A stretch of DNA of 64,000 bases, taken from assembly GCF_001297125.1 (NCBI RefSeq), contig NZ_LHPC01000057.1, positions 62,001-126,000 of the forward strand. Direction: 5' to 3'. The stretch's first letter is position 1, and each line of letters begins with the position of its first letter. This document shows, piece by piece, positions 45,722 to 55,198 of this stretch. A program made the position numbers and the translations under genes. The DNA is from Pseudomonas sp. RIT-PI-q (GTDB lineage Bacteria > Pseudomonadota > Gammaproteobacteria > Pseudomonadales > Pseudomonadaceae). Below the pieces are notes generated by a model that was not told the origin of the DNA, made no database searches, and saw only the letters and a program-made list of their open reading frames with translations.

Positions 45722-46001
45722 ACAGGCAACTCCTTAATGTATTCGGAGCGCCAGCCTATGACAAAAATAACCAGACAGGTTGTAGGGCACTTCTGATTTA
45801 ACGAATCTGCTTCTGTTTGATCAAAATTCCGAAATTACGGTAGTAAATAGTGAATATCCATGTAGGAACGGGACTTCAGCAAAATCAAGCTCAGTCAGGC
45901 GGCGGTCATTATGGATGAGCGAAAGTCAGACTGTCTGACGACTTGGTTCTACGCTAAAGAATCCGGATCAGATTGATCAGGCCTTTTTAATGGAGACACC
46001 T

Positions 46002-46844
46002 ATGCCTCGTCGCTTGCTTGCTGCTTTCTGCCTGCTGCTGTCATTCAATGCGGCCCACGCTGCAGAGCGCTGGGAAACACTGCCCGCCACCCCGGCCCCC
46101 ATCACCAGCGCAAAAACCGGCCATGCCGACGTCAATGGCATCAAGCTCTACTATTCGATCACCGGGCATGGATCGCCCGTCGTGCTGCTGCACGGCGGCC
46201 TGGCCAACTCCGATTACTGGGGCAACCAGGTCAAGGCCCTCTCGGCGAAACACACCGTCATCACCCTCGACAGCCGTGGCCATGGCCGCAGTTCGCGGGA
46301 TGCGCGACCCTTCGGTTATGACCTGATGGCGGACGACGTCATCGCCGTGCTCGATAAACTGAAGATCGCGCGGGCGGACGTTGTAGGCTGGAGTGACGGC
46401 GCCATTCTTGGGCTGGATTTGGCGATGCGCTACCCACAGCGCGTTGGCAAGGTATTCGCGTTCGCCGCCAATACCCAGACGTCGGGGGTGAAGGAAGGTG
46501 TCGAGAAGAACCCGACGTTCGCCGCCTACATCGAACGTGCCGGCAAGGAATACGCGAAGCTCTCGCCTACCCCCAAAGAGTACGACGCGTTCGTTGAGCA
46601 GATCAGCCATATGTGGGCGAGCCAGCCAAACTGGACAACCGAAGACCTGGCGAAAATCAAAAGCCCGGTCTTGATCGTTGATGGCGATCATGACGAAGCC
46701 ATCAAACGCGAACACACCGAGTACATGGCATCGGCCATTCCTGGTGCGGGCCTGTTGATCCTGCCCAATGTCAGTCACTTCGCCTTTATCCAGGACCCGG
46801 AGTTTTTCAATGCTTCGGTGCAGAGCTTTCTGGACCACAAGTAG
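46002..46844 (+). CDS. Secreted alpha/beta hydrolase
   Basis: 280 residues from ATG 46002, which has GGAG 6 bp upstream (an in-frame ATG at 45990 overlaps that site). A Sec signal peptide (1-19, cleaved after NAAHA) precedes an alpha/beta hydrolase fold: oxyanion HGG in VVLLHGGLANS, nucleophile Ser in VGWSDGAILG, acid in IVDGDHDEA, catalytic His in NVSHFAFIQD. Substrate unknown. Stands alone. Confidence 0.88.
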   Translation: MPRRLLAAFCLLLSFNAAHAAERWETLPATPAPITSAKTGHADVNGIKLYYSITGHGSPVVLLHGGLANSDYWGNQVKALSAKHTVITLDSRGHGRSSRDARPFGYDLMADDVIAVLDKLKIARADVVGWSDGAILGLDLAMRYPQRVGKVFAFAANTQTSGVKEGVEKNPTFAAYIERAGKEYAKLSPTPKEYDAFVEQISHMWASQPNWTTEDLAKIKSPVLIVDGDHDEAIKREHTEYMASAIPGAGLLILPNVSHFAFIQDPEFFNASVQSFLDHK

Positions 46845-46871
46845 TGACTGATGAACAAACAACGAACCTCC

Positions 46872-47045
46872 CCTGTAGGAGCTGGCTTGCCAGCGAAGCA
46901 TTCGAATGCACCACGTTTATCCTGTTAAAACGCGTCATCGTTAACAACCTTCGCTGGCAAGCCAGCTCCTACAGGTCGCGCCACGTTATCCTGATGAAAC
47001 GCGTCATCGTTGACGACCTTCGCTGGCAAGCCAGCGCCTACAGGT
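46872..47045. repeat. Cluster of three REP sequences with a tandemly duplicated segment
   Basis: GTAGGAGCTGGCTTGCCAGC near 46874 faces two mirror copies near 46949 and 47019, the last with CCAGCGCC instead of CCAGCTCC. The second and third copies lie in two ~67-bp direct repeats (46911-46978 and 46982-47047) that share ACGCGTCATCGTT, showing duplication of one REPIN half. Confidence 0.88.
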
Positions 47046-47100
47046 CGAGTGTTAGCTCGCGTGCTTTTGATGTTGATGCGCCGCCCCCGTCAGCCCCATT

Positions 47101-47136
47101 AACAACAAACCCGGCACATGGCCGGGTTTGTTGTGT
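47101..47136 (-). terminator. Terminator of aroP (symmetric)
   Basis: Stem ACAAACCCGGC-CAT-GCCGGGTTTGT with flanking A/T bases, 12 bp past the aroP stop on the minus strand. Near symmetry means it may also stop transcripts from the hydrolase side. Confidence 0.85.
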
Positions 47137-47147
47137 CTGCATCTACG

Positions 47148-48569
47148 TTATTTCGCCACAGAACCTGCAGCCTGCAACGCATGCTGGTCACGACGCTTGT
47201 TCTTGATGCCGTAGCAAACCCACATGAACGCGACCCACACCGGAATCGCATACACCGAAATCTGGATGCCCGGAATCAACAGCATCACGCACAAAATGAA
47301 CACCACGAACGCCAGGCAGATGTAGTTGCCGTACGGATACCACAGGGCCTTGAACAGCGGCGTCTGTTGGGTCTTGTTCATGTGCTGGCGGAACTTGAAG
47401 TGCGAGAAGCTGATCATCGCCCAGTTGATTACCAGGGTCGCCACGACCAGCGACATCAACAGTTCCAGCGCATTTTGCGGGATCAGGTAGTTCAGCAACA
47501 CGGCGATCAACGTCACCGCCGCCGACGCCAGGATCGAACGCACCGGCACGCCGCGCTTGTCGATCTTCGCCAGGGCTTTCGGCGCATCACCCTGCTCAGC
47601 CATGCCCAGCAGCATGCGGCTGTTGCAGTAGGTGCCGCTGTTGTACACCGACAACGCCGCGGTCAGGACCACGAAGTTGAGGATGTGCGCGGCGGTGTTG
47701 CTGCCGAGCATCGAGAACACCTGTACGAACGGGCTGCCGCTGTACGAATCGCCGGACGCGTTGAGGGTTGCCAACAGGTTGTCCCATGGAGTCAGCGACA
47801 ACAGAATGACCAGCGCGCCGATGTAGAAAATCAGGATCCGGTAGATCACTTGGTTGATGGCTTTCGGGATCACGGTTTTCGGCTTGTCGGCTTCCGCTGC
47901 GGTGAAACCGAGCATTTCCAGGCCGCCGAAGGAGAACATGATGATCGCCATGGCCATCACCAATCCGCTGACACCGTTCGGGAAGAAGCCGCCGTGGGTC
48001 CACAGGTTGCTCACCGCCGCTTGCGGGCCGCCGTTACCGCTGACCAGCAAATAACTGCCCAGGGCAATCATGCCAACAATTGCCACGACCTTGATGATCG
48101 CGAACCAGAACTCGGCCTCGCCAAAGACTTTGACGTTGGCCAGGTTAATCAGGTTGATCAGGATGAAAAACCCGGCTGCCGAGACCCAGGTCGGGATGTC
48201 CGGCGCCCAGTAGTGAATGTACTTGCCGACCGCAGTCAGCTCCGACATGCCCACCAGAATGTACAGAATCCAGCAGTTCCAGCCCGACAGGAAGCCGGCG
48301 AAACCGCCCCAGTATTTGTGCGCGAAGTGGCTGAAGGAACCGGCCACGGGCTCTTCAACGATCATTTCGCCCAGTTGGCGCATGATCATGAAGGCAATGA
48401 AACCGCAGATGGCATAGCCGAGGATCATCGACGGGCCGGCGGATTTCAGGACCCCGGCCGAGCCGAGGAACAAGCCTGTACCGATCGCGCCACCGAGGGC
48501 GATCAGTTGAATGTGGCGATTTTTCAGGCCGCGTTTCAGCTCGCCTGAATGCGAGTTTTGTCCACTCAT
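47148..48569 (-). CDS. aroP: Aromatic amino acid permease AroP
   Basis: 473 residues, 12 predicted helices, amino-acid/polyamine family. Very close to E. coli AroP from memory: ELKRGLKNRHIQLIALGGAI, GEMIVEEPVAGSFSHFAHKY and NSRMLLGMAEQGDAPKALAK. It imports phenylalanine, tyrosine and tryptophan by proton symport, fitting the phh genes 6 kb away. Start chosen at MSGQNSH (48569). Ends at a strong terminator. Confidence 0.9.
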   Translation of the reverse strand: MSGQNSHSGELKRGLKNRHIQLIALGGAIGTGLFLGSAGVLKSAGPSMILGYAICGFIAFMIMRQLGEMIVEEPVAGSFSHFAHKYWGGFAGFLSGWNCWILYILVGMSELTAVGKYIHYWAPDIPTWVSAAGFFILINLINLANVKVFGEAEFWFAIIKVVAIVGMIALGSYLLVSGNGGPQAAVSNLWTHGGFFPNGVSGLVMAMAIIMFSFGGLEMLGFTAAEADKPKTVIPKAINQVIYRILIFYIGALVILLSLTPWDNLLATLNASGDSYSGSPFVQVFSMLGSNTAAHILNFVVLTAALSVYNSGTYCNSRMLLGMAEQGDAPKALAKIDKRGVPVRSILASAAVTLIAVLLNYLIPQNALELLMSLVVATLVINWAMISFSHFKFRQHMNKTQQTPLFKALWYPYGNYICLAFVVFILCVMLLIPGIQISVYAIPVWVAFMWVCYGIKNKRRDQHALQAAGSVAK

Positions 48570-49253
48570 GAAAAGGGTCTCACGCAAGGTTTGATGATGT
48601 TCGTTAGACGTGCTGCTCAGGTTTCGATTTCAAGCAGCGCCGATCAAACCCCAGCGCAGGCAAAAGGAGTTCAGCGATTTTTTTACAACGGTCATGCGTC
48701 ACCTGTTTGTTTTTATCTGTGACGAAATCGAACCCGACACGCTCGTGACGCGGCGGAGTGAACAAGGCGGATAGCCTTGAGGTTTGCGCAGATGCGCAGG
48801 AGGTCACAGTTAAAACGCGGCGCATTGTACACCTGTAACCCCCTGCTGCCAGACACCGCTGGATCAGCGTATCGTTTGCCGGGATTGCCTGTGTCCACCC
48901 CGAGCGTCTCGGGCGGCTGCAACAATAGGGTCAGACCTTTGCGGGTCTTCGACGGGGACGGCACAAAAGGCGCCCCACGGGAGGAAATGGAGATGAGTCA
49001 CGGCGTACATTGCGCCTCCTTCTTGTTATGCACCTGCACGACAGGCTTGGGGCGCATCTGACCCTTGATGATGCTTTGAAACAAGCGGGCCAGAGCGCTG
49101 CAAAGAGTCAGCAACGGCATTCCAATGGAACAATTTCCTTACAGCATCTGGAGAATCACGATTTCAAAGGAGCAAGCAGTAGATTCCGTCAGATTTTCGT
49201 TACAGGTCGTAACGCTGGTTTTCCATTCCGAGTCCGGCGCAGTAGCTGCTGAT
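48570..49253. other. Gene-poor stretch between aroP and the rluB terminator
   Basis: About 680 bp with no convincing gene. The part next to aroP should hold its promoter. From 48981 a possible 24-codon reading frame (MEMSHGVHCAS...GLGRI) follows a strong GGGAGGAA site; it may be a small protein or leader but nothing else supports it. Other open frames here overlap on both strands and look fortuitous. Confidence 0.4.
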
Positions 49254-49352
49254 GCCATCGCGGGCAAGCCCGCTCCCACAGGGTGAGTGGGTGTACGCCA
49301 AAATTCGGGATCATCCGCAATCACTGTGGGAGCGGGCTTGCCCGCGATGGCA
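49254..49352. repeat. REPIN-like inverted REP pair
   Basis: ATCGCGGGCAAGCCCGCTCC and the mirror GGAGCGGGCTTGCCCGCGAT with about 45 bp between, all arms matching. Confidence 0.87.
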
Positions 49353-49385
49353 CCTGTAAAAACAATGCAGAGCTAAAACCAGGCC

Positions 49386-49419
49386 AAAAAAAACGCCAAC
49401 CCGAAGGTTGGCGTTTTTC
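49386..49419 (-). terminator. Terminator of rluB
   Basis: AAAACGCCAACC-CGAA-GGTTGGCGTTTTT: GC stem with a CTTCGG-like tight loop and T-run on the minus strand, 17 bp past the rluB stop. Confidence 0.93.
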
Positions 49420-49435
49420 ATGTGGCGCTTACCGA

Positions 49436-50707
49436 TTACTCAGGCTTGCGACGACCAAAGCCCGGACGCTGGCCGGAGCCGGCTGGCGCACCGCGGCGTT
49501 TGCCCGATGGCGCGTCACGGTCGACCAGGACGATGCCTGGGCGTTTCTTCGGCGCTGGCTTGGCCGGGCGCTTGGTATCAGCTGGACGGTCTGCCACAGG
49601 CGTACCGCGACCGGCTGGAGCACCACGATCGCTGCGACCACCACTTGGCGCACCGCGGCCTTCGCCACGTTCAGTGCGACCGTTGGCCGGACGCGGCGTA
49701 CGTGGGCCGCGCTCGCCGTCTGCACGAGGTGCGGCTGGCTTGCGGGCCGGACGTTCGCCTTCGATATGCGGTTCGCGGGTATCACGCGGCGTAGCAGCGG
49801 TCTGGTTACCGATGGCTGGACGCAACGAACGCACGCGCTCGGTCTTGCCCATCGGACGCGACGATTTACGCTGCATGCGATCGAGCTTGTCTTTGCTCTT
49901 GGCGGTCATCTGCGGCATGGCGACAGGCGTCAGGCCCACTTCAGCACTCAGAATGTCGACTTCGTACTGGCTCATTTCGCGCCAGCGACCCATCGGCAGG
50001 TCGGAGTTGAGGAACACCGGACCGAAACGCACGCGCTTCAGACGGCTGACCACCAGCCCCTGGGATTCCCACAAGCGACGGACTTCGCGGTTACGACCTT
50101 CCATCACCACGCAGTGATACCAGTGGTTGAAACCTTCACCACCTGGCGCCTGCTTGATGTCGGTGAACTTGGCCGGGCCGTCTTCGAGGACGACGCCTGC
50201 TTTCAGACGCTCGATCATCTCGTCATCGACTTCGCCACGCACACGTACCGCGTACTCACGGTCCATTTCGTAGGAAGGGTGCATCAGGCGGTTGGCCAAT
50301 TCACCGTCGGTGGTGAACATCAGCAGACCGGTGGTGTTGATGTCCAGACGGCCGATGTTGATCCAGCGACCTTCTTTCGGGCGCGGCATCTTGTCGAATA
50401 CAGTCGGACGGCCTTCCGGATCGACACGGGTGCAGATTTCGCCGTCGGGCTTGTTGTACATGATCACGCGGCGTACCGACTCGGCGGCTTCTTCGCGCTT
50501 GATCACGCGGCCATCAATGGTGATGGCGTCGTGCATGTCGACGCGCTGACCAAGGGTGGCGTCTTTGCCATTGACCTTGATGCGGCCGTGGCTGATCCAG
50601 GCTTCTACGTCACGGCGCGAGCCGACGCCGATACGGGCGAGGACTTTCTGCAGTTTTTCGCCTGCTGGGCCGATTTCCTGGTCGTCTTTCTGGTCGTTGA
50701 TACTCAT
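49436..50707 (-). CDS. rluB: 23S rRNA pseudouridine(2605) synthase RluB
   Basis: 423 residues. S4 RNA-binding domain (about 17-75, LQKVLARIGVGSRRDVEAWI), then the RsuA-type catalytic domain with the catalytic Asp in INIGRLDINTTGLLMFT. Residues ~275-423 are a basic, Arg/Gly/Pro-rich tail of low complexity, longer than the E. coli enzyme, probably an RNA-contacting extension. GGGAGG 7 bp before the ATG. Confidence 0.94.
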   Translation of the reverse strand: MSINDQKDDQEIGPAGEKLQKVLARIGVGSRRDVEAWISHGRIKVNGKDATLGQRVDMHDAITIDGRVIKREEAAESVRRVIMYNKPDGEICTRVDPEGRPTVFDKMPRPKEGRWINIGRLDINTTGLLMFTTDGELANRLMHPSYEMDREYAVRVRGEVDDEMIERLKAGVVLEDGPAKFTDIKQAPGGEGFNHWYHCVVMEGRNREVRRLWESQGLVVSRLKRVRFGPVFLNSDLPMGRWREMSQYEVDILSAEVGLTPVAMPQMTAKSKDKLDRMQRKSSRPMGKTERVRSLRPAIGNQTAATPRDTREPHIEGERPARKPAAPRADGERGPRTPRPANGRTERGEGRGAPSGGRSDRGAPAGRGTPVADRPADTKRPAKPAPKKRPGIVLVDRDAPSGKRRGAPAGSGQRPGFGRRKPE

Positions 50708-50863
50708 CTGGGCACCTCCCGGTGTGGTCTGTTCAGGCGGCCCTGAATTGAGCGTCCTGAAGCGATGTAAAACTGGGTACTTGGCGAATGGATCGCCGAA
50801 GGGTCGCGAATCATACGCTCATGGGAGCGTTCGCGCATCAGAGACTAGCTGATGAATGGCAAC

Positions 50864-51055
50864 TTACCGGGATTTCCGCCGACCGGTGGCGCCCAACTTA
50901 ATCAAGCGCAACGCGGCTTCGGCGAGAACGGTGCGTTTGTCGACCTTGTCGAGTTTCTTCCAGGCCTTGATCTCGCGCTTGCTGCGACCACAGCCGAGGC
51001 AGATGTCGTCGGTGAATTTGCAGACGCTGATGCAGGGGTCTTTGGTTGAACTCAT
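50864..51055 (-). CDS. DUF1289 small cysteine-rich protein
   Basis: 63 residues. Four Cys in DPCISVCKFTDDICLGCGRS suggest metal or Fe-S binding, followed by the EIKAWKKLD helix of DUF1289. The basic end is ATGRRKSR. Function unknown. Placed between rluB and scpB on the same strand. Confidence 0.88.
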   Translation of the reverse strand: MSSTKDPCISVCKFTDDICLGCGRSKREIKAWKKLDKVDKRTVLAEAALRLIKLGATGRRKSR

Positions 51056-51081
51056 CGAAAACTCCAGCCAACATTATTCCC

Positions 51082-51175
51082 CTGTGGGAGCGGGCTTGCC
51101 CGCGATGAGGGAGTGTCAGGCAACATCATTGCTGTCTGACCCACCGCAATCGCGGGCAAGCCCGCTCCCACAGGG
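51082..51175. repeat. REPIN-like inverted REP pair
   Basis: GTGGGAGCGGGCTTGCCCGC and its mirror GCGGGCAAGCCCGCTCCCAC, about 45 bp apart, between the DUF1289 gene and scpB. Confidence 0.87.
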
Positions 51176-51201
51176 ACCTCCATGGCCCACAGGATTTTGG
51201 G

Positions 51202-52176
51202 TCAGTCGTCGAATTCGCGGCGTTCAGCTTCGATCGCTTCGGCCAAGGCGCGGGCTTCGGCTTCTTCGTCACTCAACTCAGGCTCGGGCTTGTGTTGTTC
51301 AAGCGCGGCGACGGCAGCGAGGAGCTTTTCGCGGGCTTCGGCGACGCCGAGCACGTCGTCTTCCTGCTCTTCTTCAAATGTGGCTTCGGGTTCGACTTGA
51401 AGTTCAACTTCAATCGCAGGCTCAGGCTGATCCAGAACCTCTTCGCTCTCCGTCACCGCCCCATCGCGCAGAAGGTCGTCGAAGTCGGTCTTGATCCCCT
51501 CCTCCATGGTGTCCAGTTCCAGCAGCAACGTATGGAAACTGGTTTCTTCCTTGGGTTCTTCCGGCTCGGCACTGGCATCCGCCAGTTCCTGCAGCCCGGC
51601 CGGCACCGGCGCGTCGTCGAAATCGAGCACCGGATCAGGCTCCAGCTCGCGCAGGTCGGCCAGCGGCGGCAAATCGTCGAGGTTCTTCAGGTTGAAGTGA
51701 TCGAGAAACGCCTTGGTGGTGGCGAACATCGCCGGCTTGCCGGGCACGTCGCGATAGCCGACAACGCGGATCCACTCCCGCTCCATCAAGGTCTTGACGA
51801 TGTTGCTGTTGACCGCCACGCCCCGCACATCCTCAATCTCACCCCGGGTGATCGGCTGGCGATAGGCGATCAGGGCCATGGTTTCGAGCATGGCGCGGGA
51901 ATAGCGCTGCGGGCGTTCTTCCCACAAACGTCCGACCCATGGCGAAAACTTTTCGCGGATCTGCAGGCGATACCCGGAGGCGACTTCCTTCAATTCGAAG
52001 GCGCGGCCGTCGCAGGACTTGGCGAGAATCGTCAGCGCTTTCTTGAAGACCGGCGGCTCCGGGCGCTCGCCTTCTTCGAAGAGTTCGAACAGGCGTTCAA
52101 GCGATTGCGGTTTTCCCGAGGCCAACAGAAAGGCTTCAAGCAGTGGCGCCAGCTCGCGGGGTTCAGTCAGGTTCAT
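51202..52176 (-). CDS. scpB: SMC-Scp complex subunit ScpB
   Basis: 324 residues. The two winged-helix domains occupy about 5-180 (LEAFLLASGKPQSLERLFEL, ALIAYRQPITRGEIEDVRGV). The last ~130 residues are very acidic and probably disordered, as in Pseudomonas ScpB. With ScpA and SMC it condenses chromosomes. It lies 11 bp after scpA. Confidence 0.95.
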   Translation of the reverse strand: MNLTEPRELAPLLEAFLLASGKPQSLERLFELFEEGERPEPPVFKKALTILAKSCDGRAFELKEVASGYRLQIREKFSPWVGRLWEERPQRYSRAMLETMALIAYRQPITRGEIEDVRGVAVNSNIVKTLMEREWIRVVGYRDVPGKPAMFATTKAFLDHFNLKNLDDLPPLADLRELEPDPVLDFDDAPVPAGLQELADASAEPEEPKEETSFHTLLLELDTMEEGIKTDFDDLLRDGAVTESEEVLDQPEPAIEVELQVEPEATFEEEQEDDVLGVAEAREKLLAAVAALEQHKPEPELSDEEAEARALAEAIEAERREFDD

Positions 52177-52187
52177 GATTCAACTCG

Positions 52188-53006
52188 TTATTCGGCTCGG
52201 GCCCGGACATGGATCGCCGCGAACGGCTCATTCTGCACCAGCTCGACCAAGGATTCCTTGACCAGTTCGAGGATCGCCATAAAGGTCACCACCACCCCCA
52301 GCCGACCTTCTTCAGCGGTGAACAGCTCGACAAAGGGCACGAAACCGCCGCCCTTGAGCCGTTCCAGCACATCGCTCATGCGTTCGCGGGTGGACAGCGC
52401 CTCGCGGCTGACCTGGTGGCTTTCGAACATGTCGCCACGACGCAGGACCTCGGCCATGGACAGCAGCAGCTCTGACAAACGCACGTCCGGCAACAGCTTG
52501 CGCGCCTGGGCTTGCGGGGCATCCAGTTTCGGCACCACGACATCGCGGCCCACCCGGCTCAGGCCATCAATGCCCTCGGCAGCCGCCTTGAAGCGCTCGT
52601 ATTCCTGCAAGCGGCGGATCAGTTCGGCGCGCGGGTCGTCTTCTTCGGCTTCGATCGTTTCGGCGCGCGGCAGCAGCATCCGCGATTTGATCTCGGCCAG
52701 CATCGCGGCCATCACCAGGTACTCGGCGGCCAGTTCCAGGCGCACCGACTGCATCAACTCGACATACCCCATGTATTGACGGGTGATTTCCGCCACCGGG
52801 ATGTCGAGGATGTTGATGTTCTGTTTACGGATCAGGTACAGCAGCAAGTCGAGGGGGCCTTCGAAGGCCTCAAGGAAAACCTCAAGGGCATCCGGCGGGA
52901 TGTACAGGTCAAGCGGCATTTCCAGGACCGCCTGGCCATAGACCATGGCGAAGGGCAGCTCTTGCTGGGCGCCGGCCTGACTGTCGACGGGTTCTACTGC
53001 GGACAT
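52188..53006 (-). CDS. scpA: SMC-Scp complex kleisin ScpA
   Basis: 272 residues. Kleisin N-terminal block FEGPLDLLLYLIRKQNINIL and AEYLVMAAMLAEIKSRMLLP are diagnostic. ScpA bridges the SMC heads. The ATG directly follows the stop of the YciO-type gene, so the PHP-yciO-scpA-scpB genes form one operon. Confidence 0.96.
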   Translation of the reverse strand: MSAVEPVDSQAGAQQELPFAMVYGQAVLEMPLDLYIPPDALEVFLEAFEGPLDLLLYLIRKQNINILDIPVAEITRQYMGYVELMQSVRLELAAEYLVMAAMLAEIKSRMLLPRAETIEAEEDDPRAELIRRLQEYERFKAAAEGIDGLSRVGRDVVVPKLDAPQAQARKLLPDVRLSELLLSMAEVLRRGDMFESHQVSREALSTRERMSDVLERLKGGGFVPFVELFTAEEGRLGVVVTFMAILELVKESLVELVQNEPFAAIHVRARAE

Positions 53007-53636
53007 CTAGGCCTCGGCCATGAACGGCGTCGGGTCGCCGCAACCGACACGGATCACTTCCGGCTCGCCGTCGGCGAGGTTGATCACGGTGGACGCCTTG
53101 ATCCCGCCGAAACCGCCGTCGATGATCAGGTCGACCTGATGCTCGAGCAACTGACGCATTTCGTAAGGATCGGTCAACGGGTCGGTGTCGCCCGGCATGA
53201 TCAGCGTCACGCTCATCAACGGCTCGCCGAGTTCTTCCAGCAGCGCCAGGGCAATCGGATGGCTCGGCACCCGCAGGCCGATGGTGCGTTTTTTCGGGTG
53301 CAACAACAGCCGCGGGACTTCGCGGGTGGCGTTGAGAATAAAGGTATAGGGACCCGGCAAGTGGGCCTTGAGCAAGCGGAAAAGGCCGGTGTCGATCTTG
53401 GCGAACAGCCCTAGTTGCGACAGGTCGCTGCAAATCAGCGCGAAGTTGTGTTTGTCATCCAGCCCACGCAACCGGCGCACGCGCTCCACGGCATTTTTGT
53501 CGCCGATCTGGCAACCAATGGCGTAGGACGAGTCTGTGGGATAAATCACCACCCCGCCTTTGCGGATGATCTCGACAGCCTGTTTGATCAGGCGCGCTTG
53601 CGGGTTTTCCGGATGAATCTGGAAAAATTGACTCAC
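53007..53636 (-). CDS. YciO/Sua5 family protein (threonylcarbamoyl-AMP synthase-like)
   Basis: 209 residues from the GTG at 53636, which gives the usual SQFFQIHPENPQARLIKQA start; the frame open to 53843 overlaps the upstream gene. Sua5/YciO core: GGVVIYPTDSSYAIGCQIGD, KRTIGLRVPSHPIALALLEE and STVINLADGEPEVIRVG. It resembles E. coli YciO more than TsaC, so true tRNA t6A activity is not certain. Confidence 0.88.
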   Translation of the reverse strand: MSQFFQIHPENPQARLIKQAVEIIRKGGVVIYPTDSSYAIGCQIGDKNAVERVRRLRGLDDKHNFALICSDLSQLGLFAKIDTGLFRLLKAHLPGPYTFILNATREVPRLLLHPKKRTIGLRVPSHPIALALLEELGEPLMSVTLIMPGDTDPLTDPYEMRQLLEHQVDLIIDGGFGGIKASTVINLADGEPEVIRVGCGDPTPFMAEA

Positions 53637-53649
53637 ATTCTCTACCTGT

Positions 53650-54513
53650 TCAGACGGCGGCAATAATTGGGTCATGTTTGAATCGACACCACAGTGGTGG
53701 CAGATCCTCCGGGAGCGGGCGGTATTCACCGATCTCGGACCAGCCTCCAGGGCCATGAAAATCACTGCCGGCGCTGACCAGCAGACCGAACTCGCGGGCA
53801 AGAATGGCCAGGCTGCCCACTTGCTCGGCGGGCTGATGGCCATTGACCACTTCGATCGCGTGGCCGCCTGCTTGAATATAGTCAGAAATCAGGCGACGAC
53901 GTTTGCTGCGAGTGAAATCGTAATGCCAGGGATGCGCCAGGCTGACCCAGGCTTTGGCGGCGCGCAGGGTTTCGACCGTCTCTTCCAGGGTCGGCCAGTG
54001 TTGCTTGACGTCCCCCAGCTTGCCGGCACCCAGCCATTTGCGGAATGCTTCGGCGCGATCCTTGACGAAACCTTCGCGCACCATCCAGTCGGCGAAGTGC
54101 GGACGGGCCGGCGCGTTGCCGCTGTCGCCCAGTGCCTGCTGAATGGCCCGGGCACCTTCCAGCGCTCCCGGCATGCCTTTCAACGCCAACTTACGGCTTA
54201 TTTCTTCGGACCGTAGCCAGCGGCCATCGTGCAATTTTGCGATGGCCTCGACCAACGCCGGGGCGTTGACGTCGAAACCGTAGCCCAACACATGAATGGT
54301 CGCGCCGCCCCAGGTGCAGGACAATTCGACGCCGTTGACCAGTTGCATCCCCAGCGCGGTCGCCGCACTGCGGGCCTCATCGAGGCCTTCGAGGGTGTCG
54401 TGATCGGTCAAGGCCAGGACTCGCACGCCTTTCTCGAACGCACGCGCAACCAGTACAGCAGGCGCGAGAGCGCCATCGGAGGCGGTGCTGTGGCAGTGCA
54501 AATCGACATTCAC
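53650..54513 (-). CDS. PHP-domain phosphoesterase (RNase AM / YciV type)
   Basis: 287 residues from GTG 54513 (VNVDLHCHS); a TTG six codons upstream is also open. Metal-binding PHP motifs: DLHCHSTASDG, ALTDHDTLEG, GVELSC, LAHPWHY and AGSDFHGPGG. In E. coli the homologue processes 5' ends of rRNA and 3',5'-bisphosphates. It is 13 bp upstream of the YciO-type gene. Confidence 0.88.
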   Translation of the reverse strand: MNVDLHCHSTASDGALAPAVLVARAFEKGVRVLALTDHDTLEGLDEARSAATALGMQLVNGVELSCTWGGATIHVLGYGFDVNAPALVEAIAKLHDGRWLRSEEISRKLALKGMPGALEGARAIQQALGDSGNAPARPHFADWMVREGFVKDRAEAFRKWLGAGKLGDVKQHWPTLEETVETLRAAKAWVSLAHPWHYDFTRSKRRRLISDYIQAGGHAIEVVNGHQPAEQVGSLAILAREFGLLVSAGSDFHGPGGWSEIGEYRPLPEDLPPLWCRFKHDPIIAAV

Positions 54514-54600
54514 GGGGATGTGTAACCTCAAATCAGCTGGCGCTATCGCGCGCCCATATGTTTGTTATTATGCCGCCACATCCTGCTTCTGGCTGCCACT

Positions 54601-55197
54601 GTGAAACAATTCATCGATTTCATCCCGCTTCTGCTGTTTTTCATTGTCTTCAAGATCGACCCACGGGTCGTCGACATTGCCGGCCACGAGGTAACTGTAG
54701 GCGGTATTTACAGCGCCACCGCCATGCTGATCATCAGCTCCGTGGTGGTTTACGGCACGATCTTCATCAAGCAGCGCAAGCTGGAGAAGAGCCAGTGGCT
54801 GACGCTCATTGCCTGCCTGGTCTTCGGCAGCCTGACCCTGGCGTTCCACAGCGAGACCTTCCTCAAATGGAAAGCCCCGGTGGTCAACTGGCTGTTTGCC
54901 CTGGCCTTCATTGGCAGCCACTTCATCGGTGAGCAGTTGCTGATCAAGCGCATCATGGGCCACGCGCTGACCCTGCCGGATCCCGTCTGGACGCGCCTGA
55001 ACATCGCCTGGATCGCGTTCTTCCTGTTTTGCGGCGCCGCCAACCTGTTCGTCGCGTTCACCTTCCAGAGCTACTGGGTCGACTTCAAGGTCTTCGGCAG
55101 CCTGGGCATGACGCTGCTGTTCCTGGTGGGCCAGGGCATCTACCTGTCTCGTCACCTGCACGACACCGATACCACTACGCCAAAAACCGAGGACTGA
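54601..55197 (+). CDS. yciB: Inner-membrane septation protein A (YciB/IspZ)
   Basis: 198 residues from the GTG at 54601 (VKQFIDFIPLLLFFIVFKID). Five or six membrane helices; SSVVVYGTIFIKQRKLEKSQ and AFIGSHFIGEQLLIKRIMGH are family blocks. It affects cell-envelope synthesis during division. Divergent from the PHP gene across 87 bp, one base before yciI. Confidence 0.93.
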   Translation: MKQFIDFIPLLLFFIVFKIDPRVVDIAGHEVTVGGIYSATAMLIISSVVVYGTIFIKQRKLEKSQWLTLIACLVFGSLTLAFHSETFLKWKAPVVNWLFALAFIGSHFIGEQLLIKRIMGHALTLPDPVWTRLNIAWIAFFLFCGAANLFVAFTFQSYWVDFKVFGSLGMTLLFLVGQGIYLSRHLHDTDTTTPKTED

Positions 55198-55198
55198 C

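Noticed and set aside
45722..46001. A gene or partial REP near 45860 (GTAGGAACGGGACTT)
   Set aside because: It lacks a mirrored arm and the core CTTGC, and no frame with a ribosome site is present.
47118..48548. 476-residue plus-strand open frame
   Set aside because: Mirror of aroP, rich in His, Gln and Asp as expected from the reverse of a membrane-protein gene.
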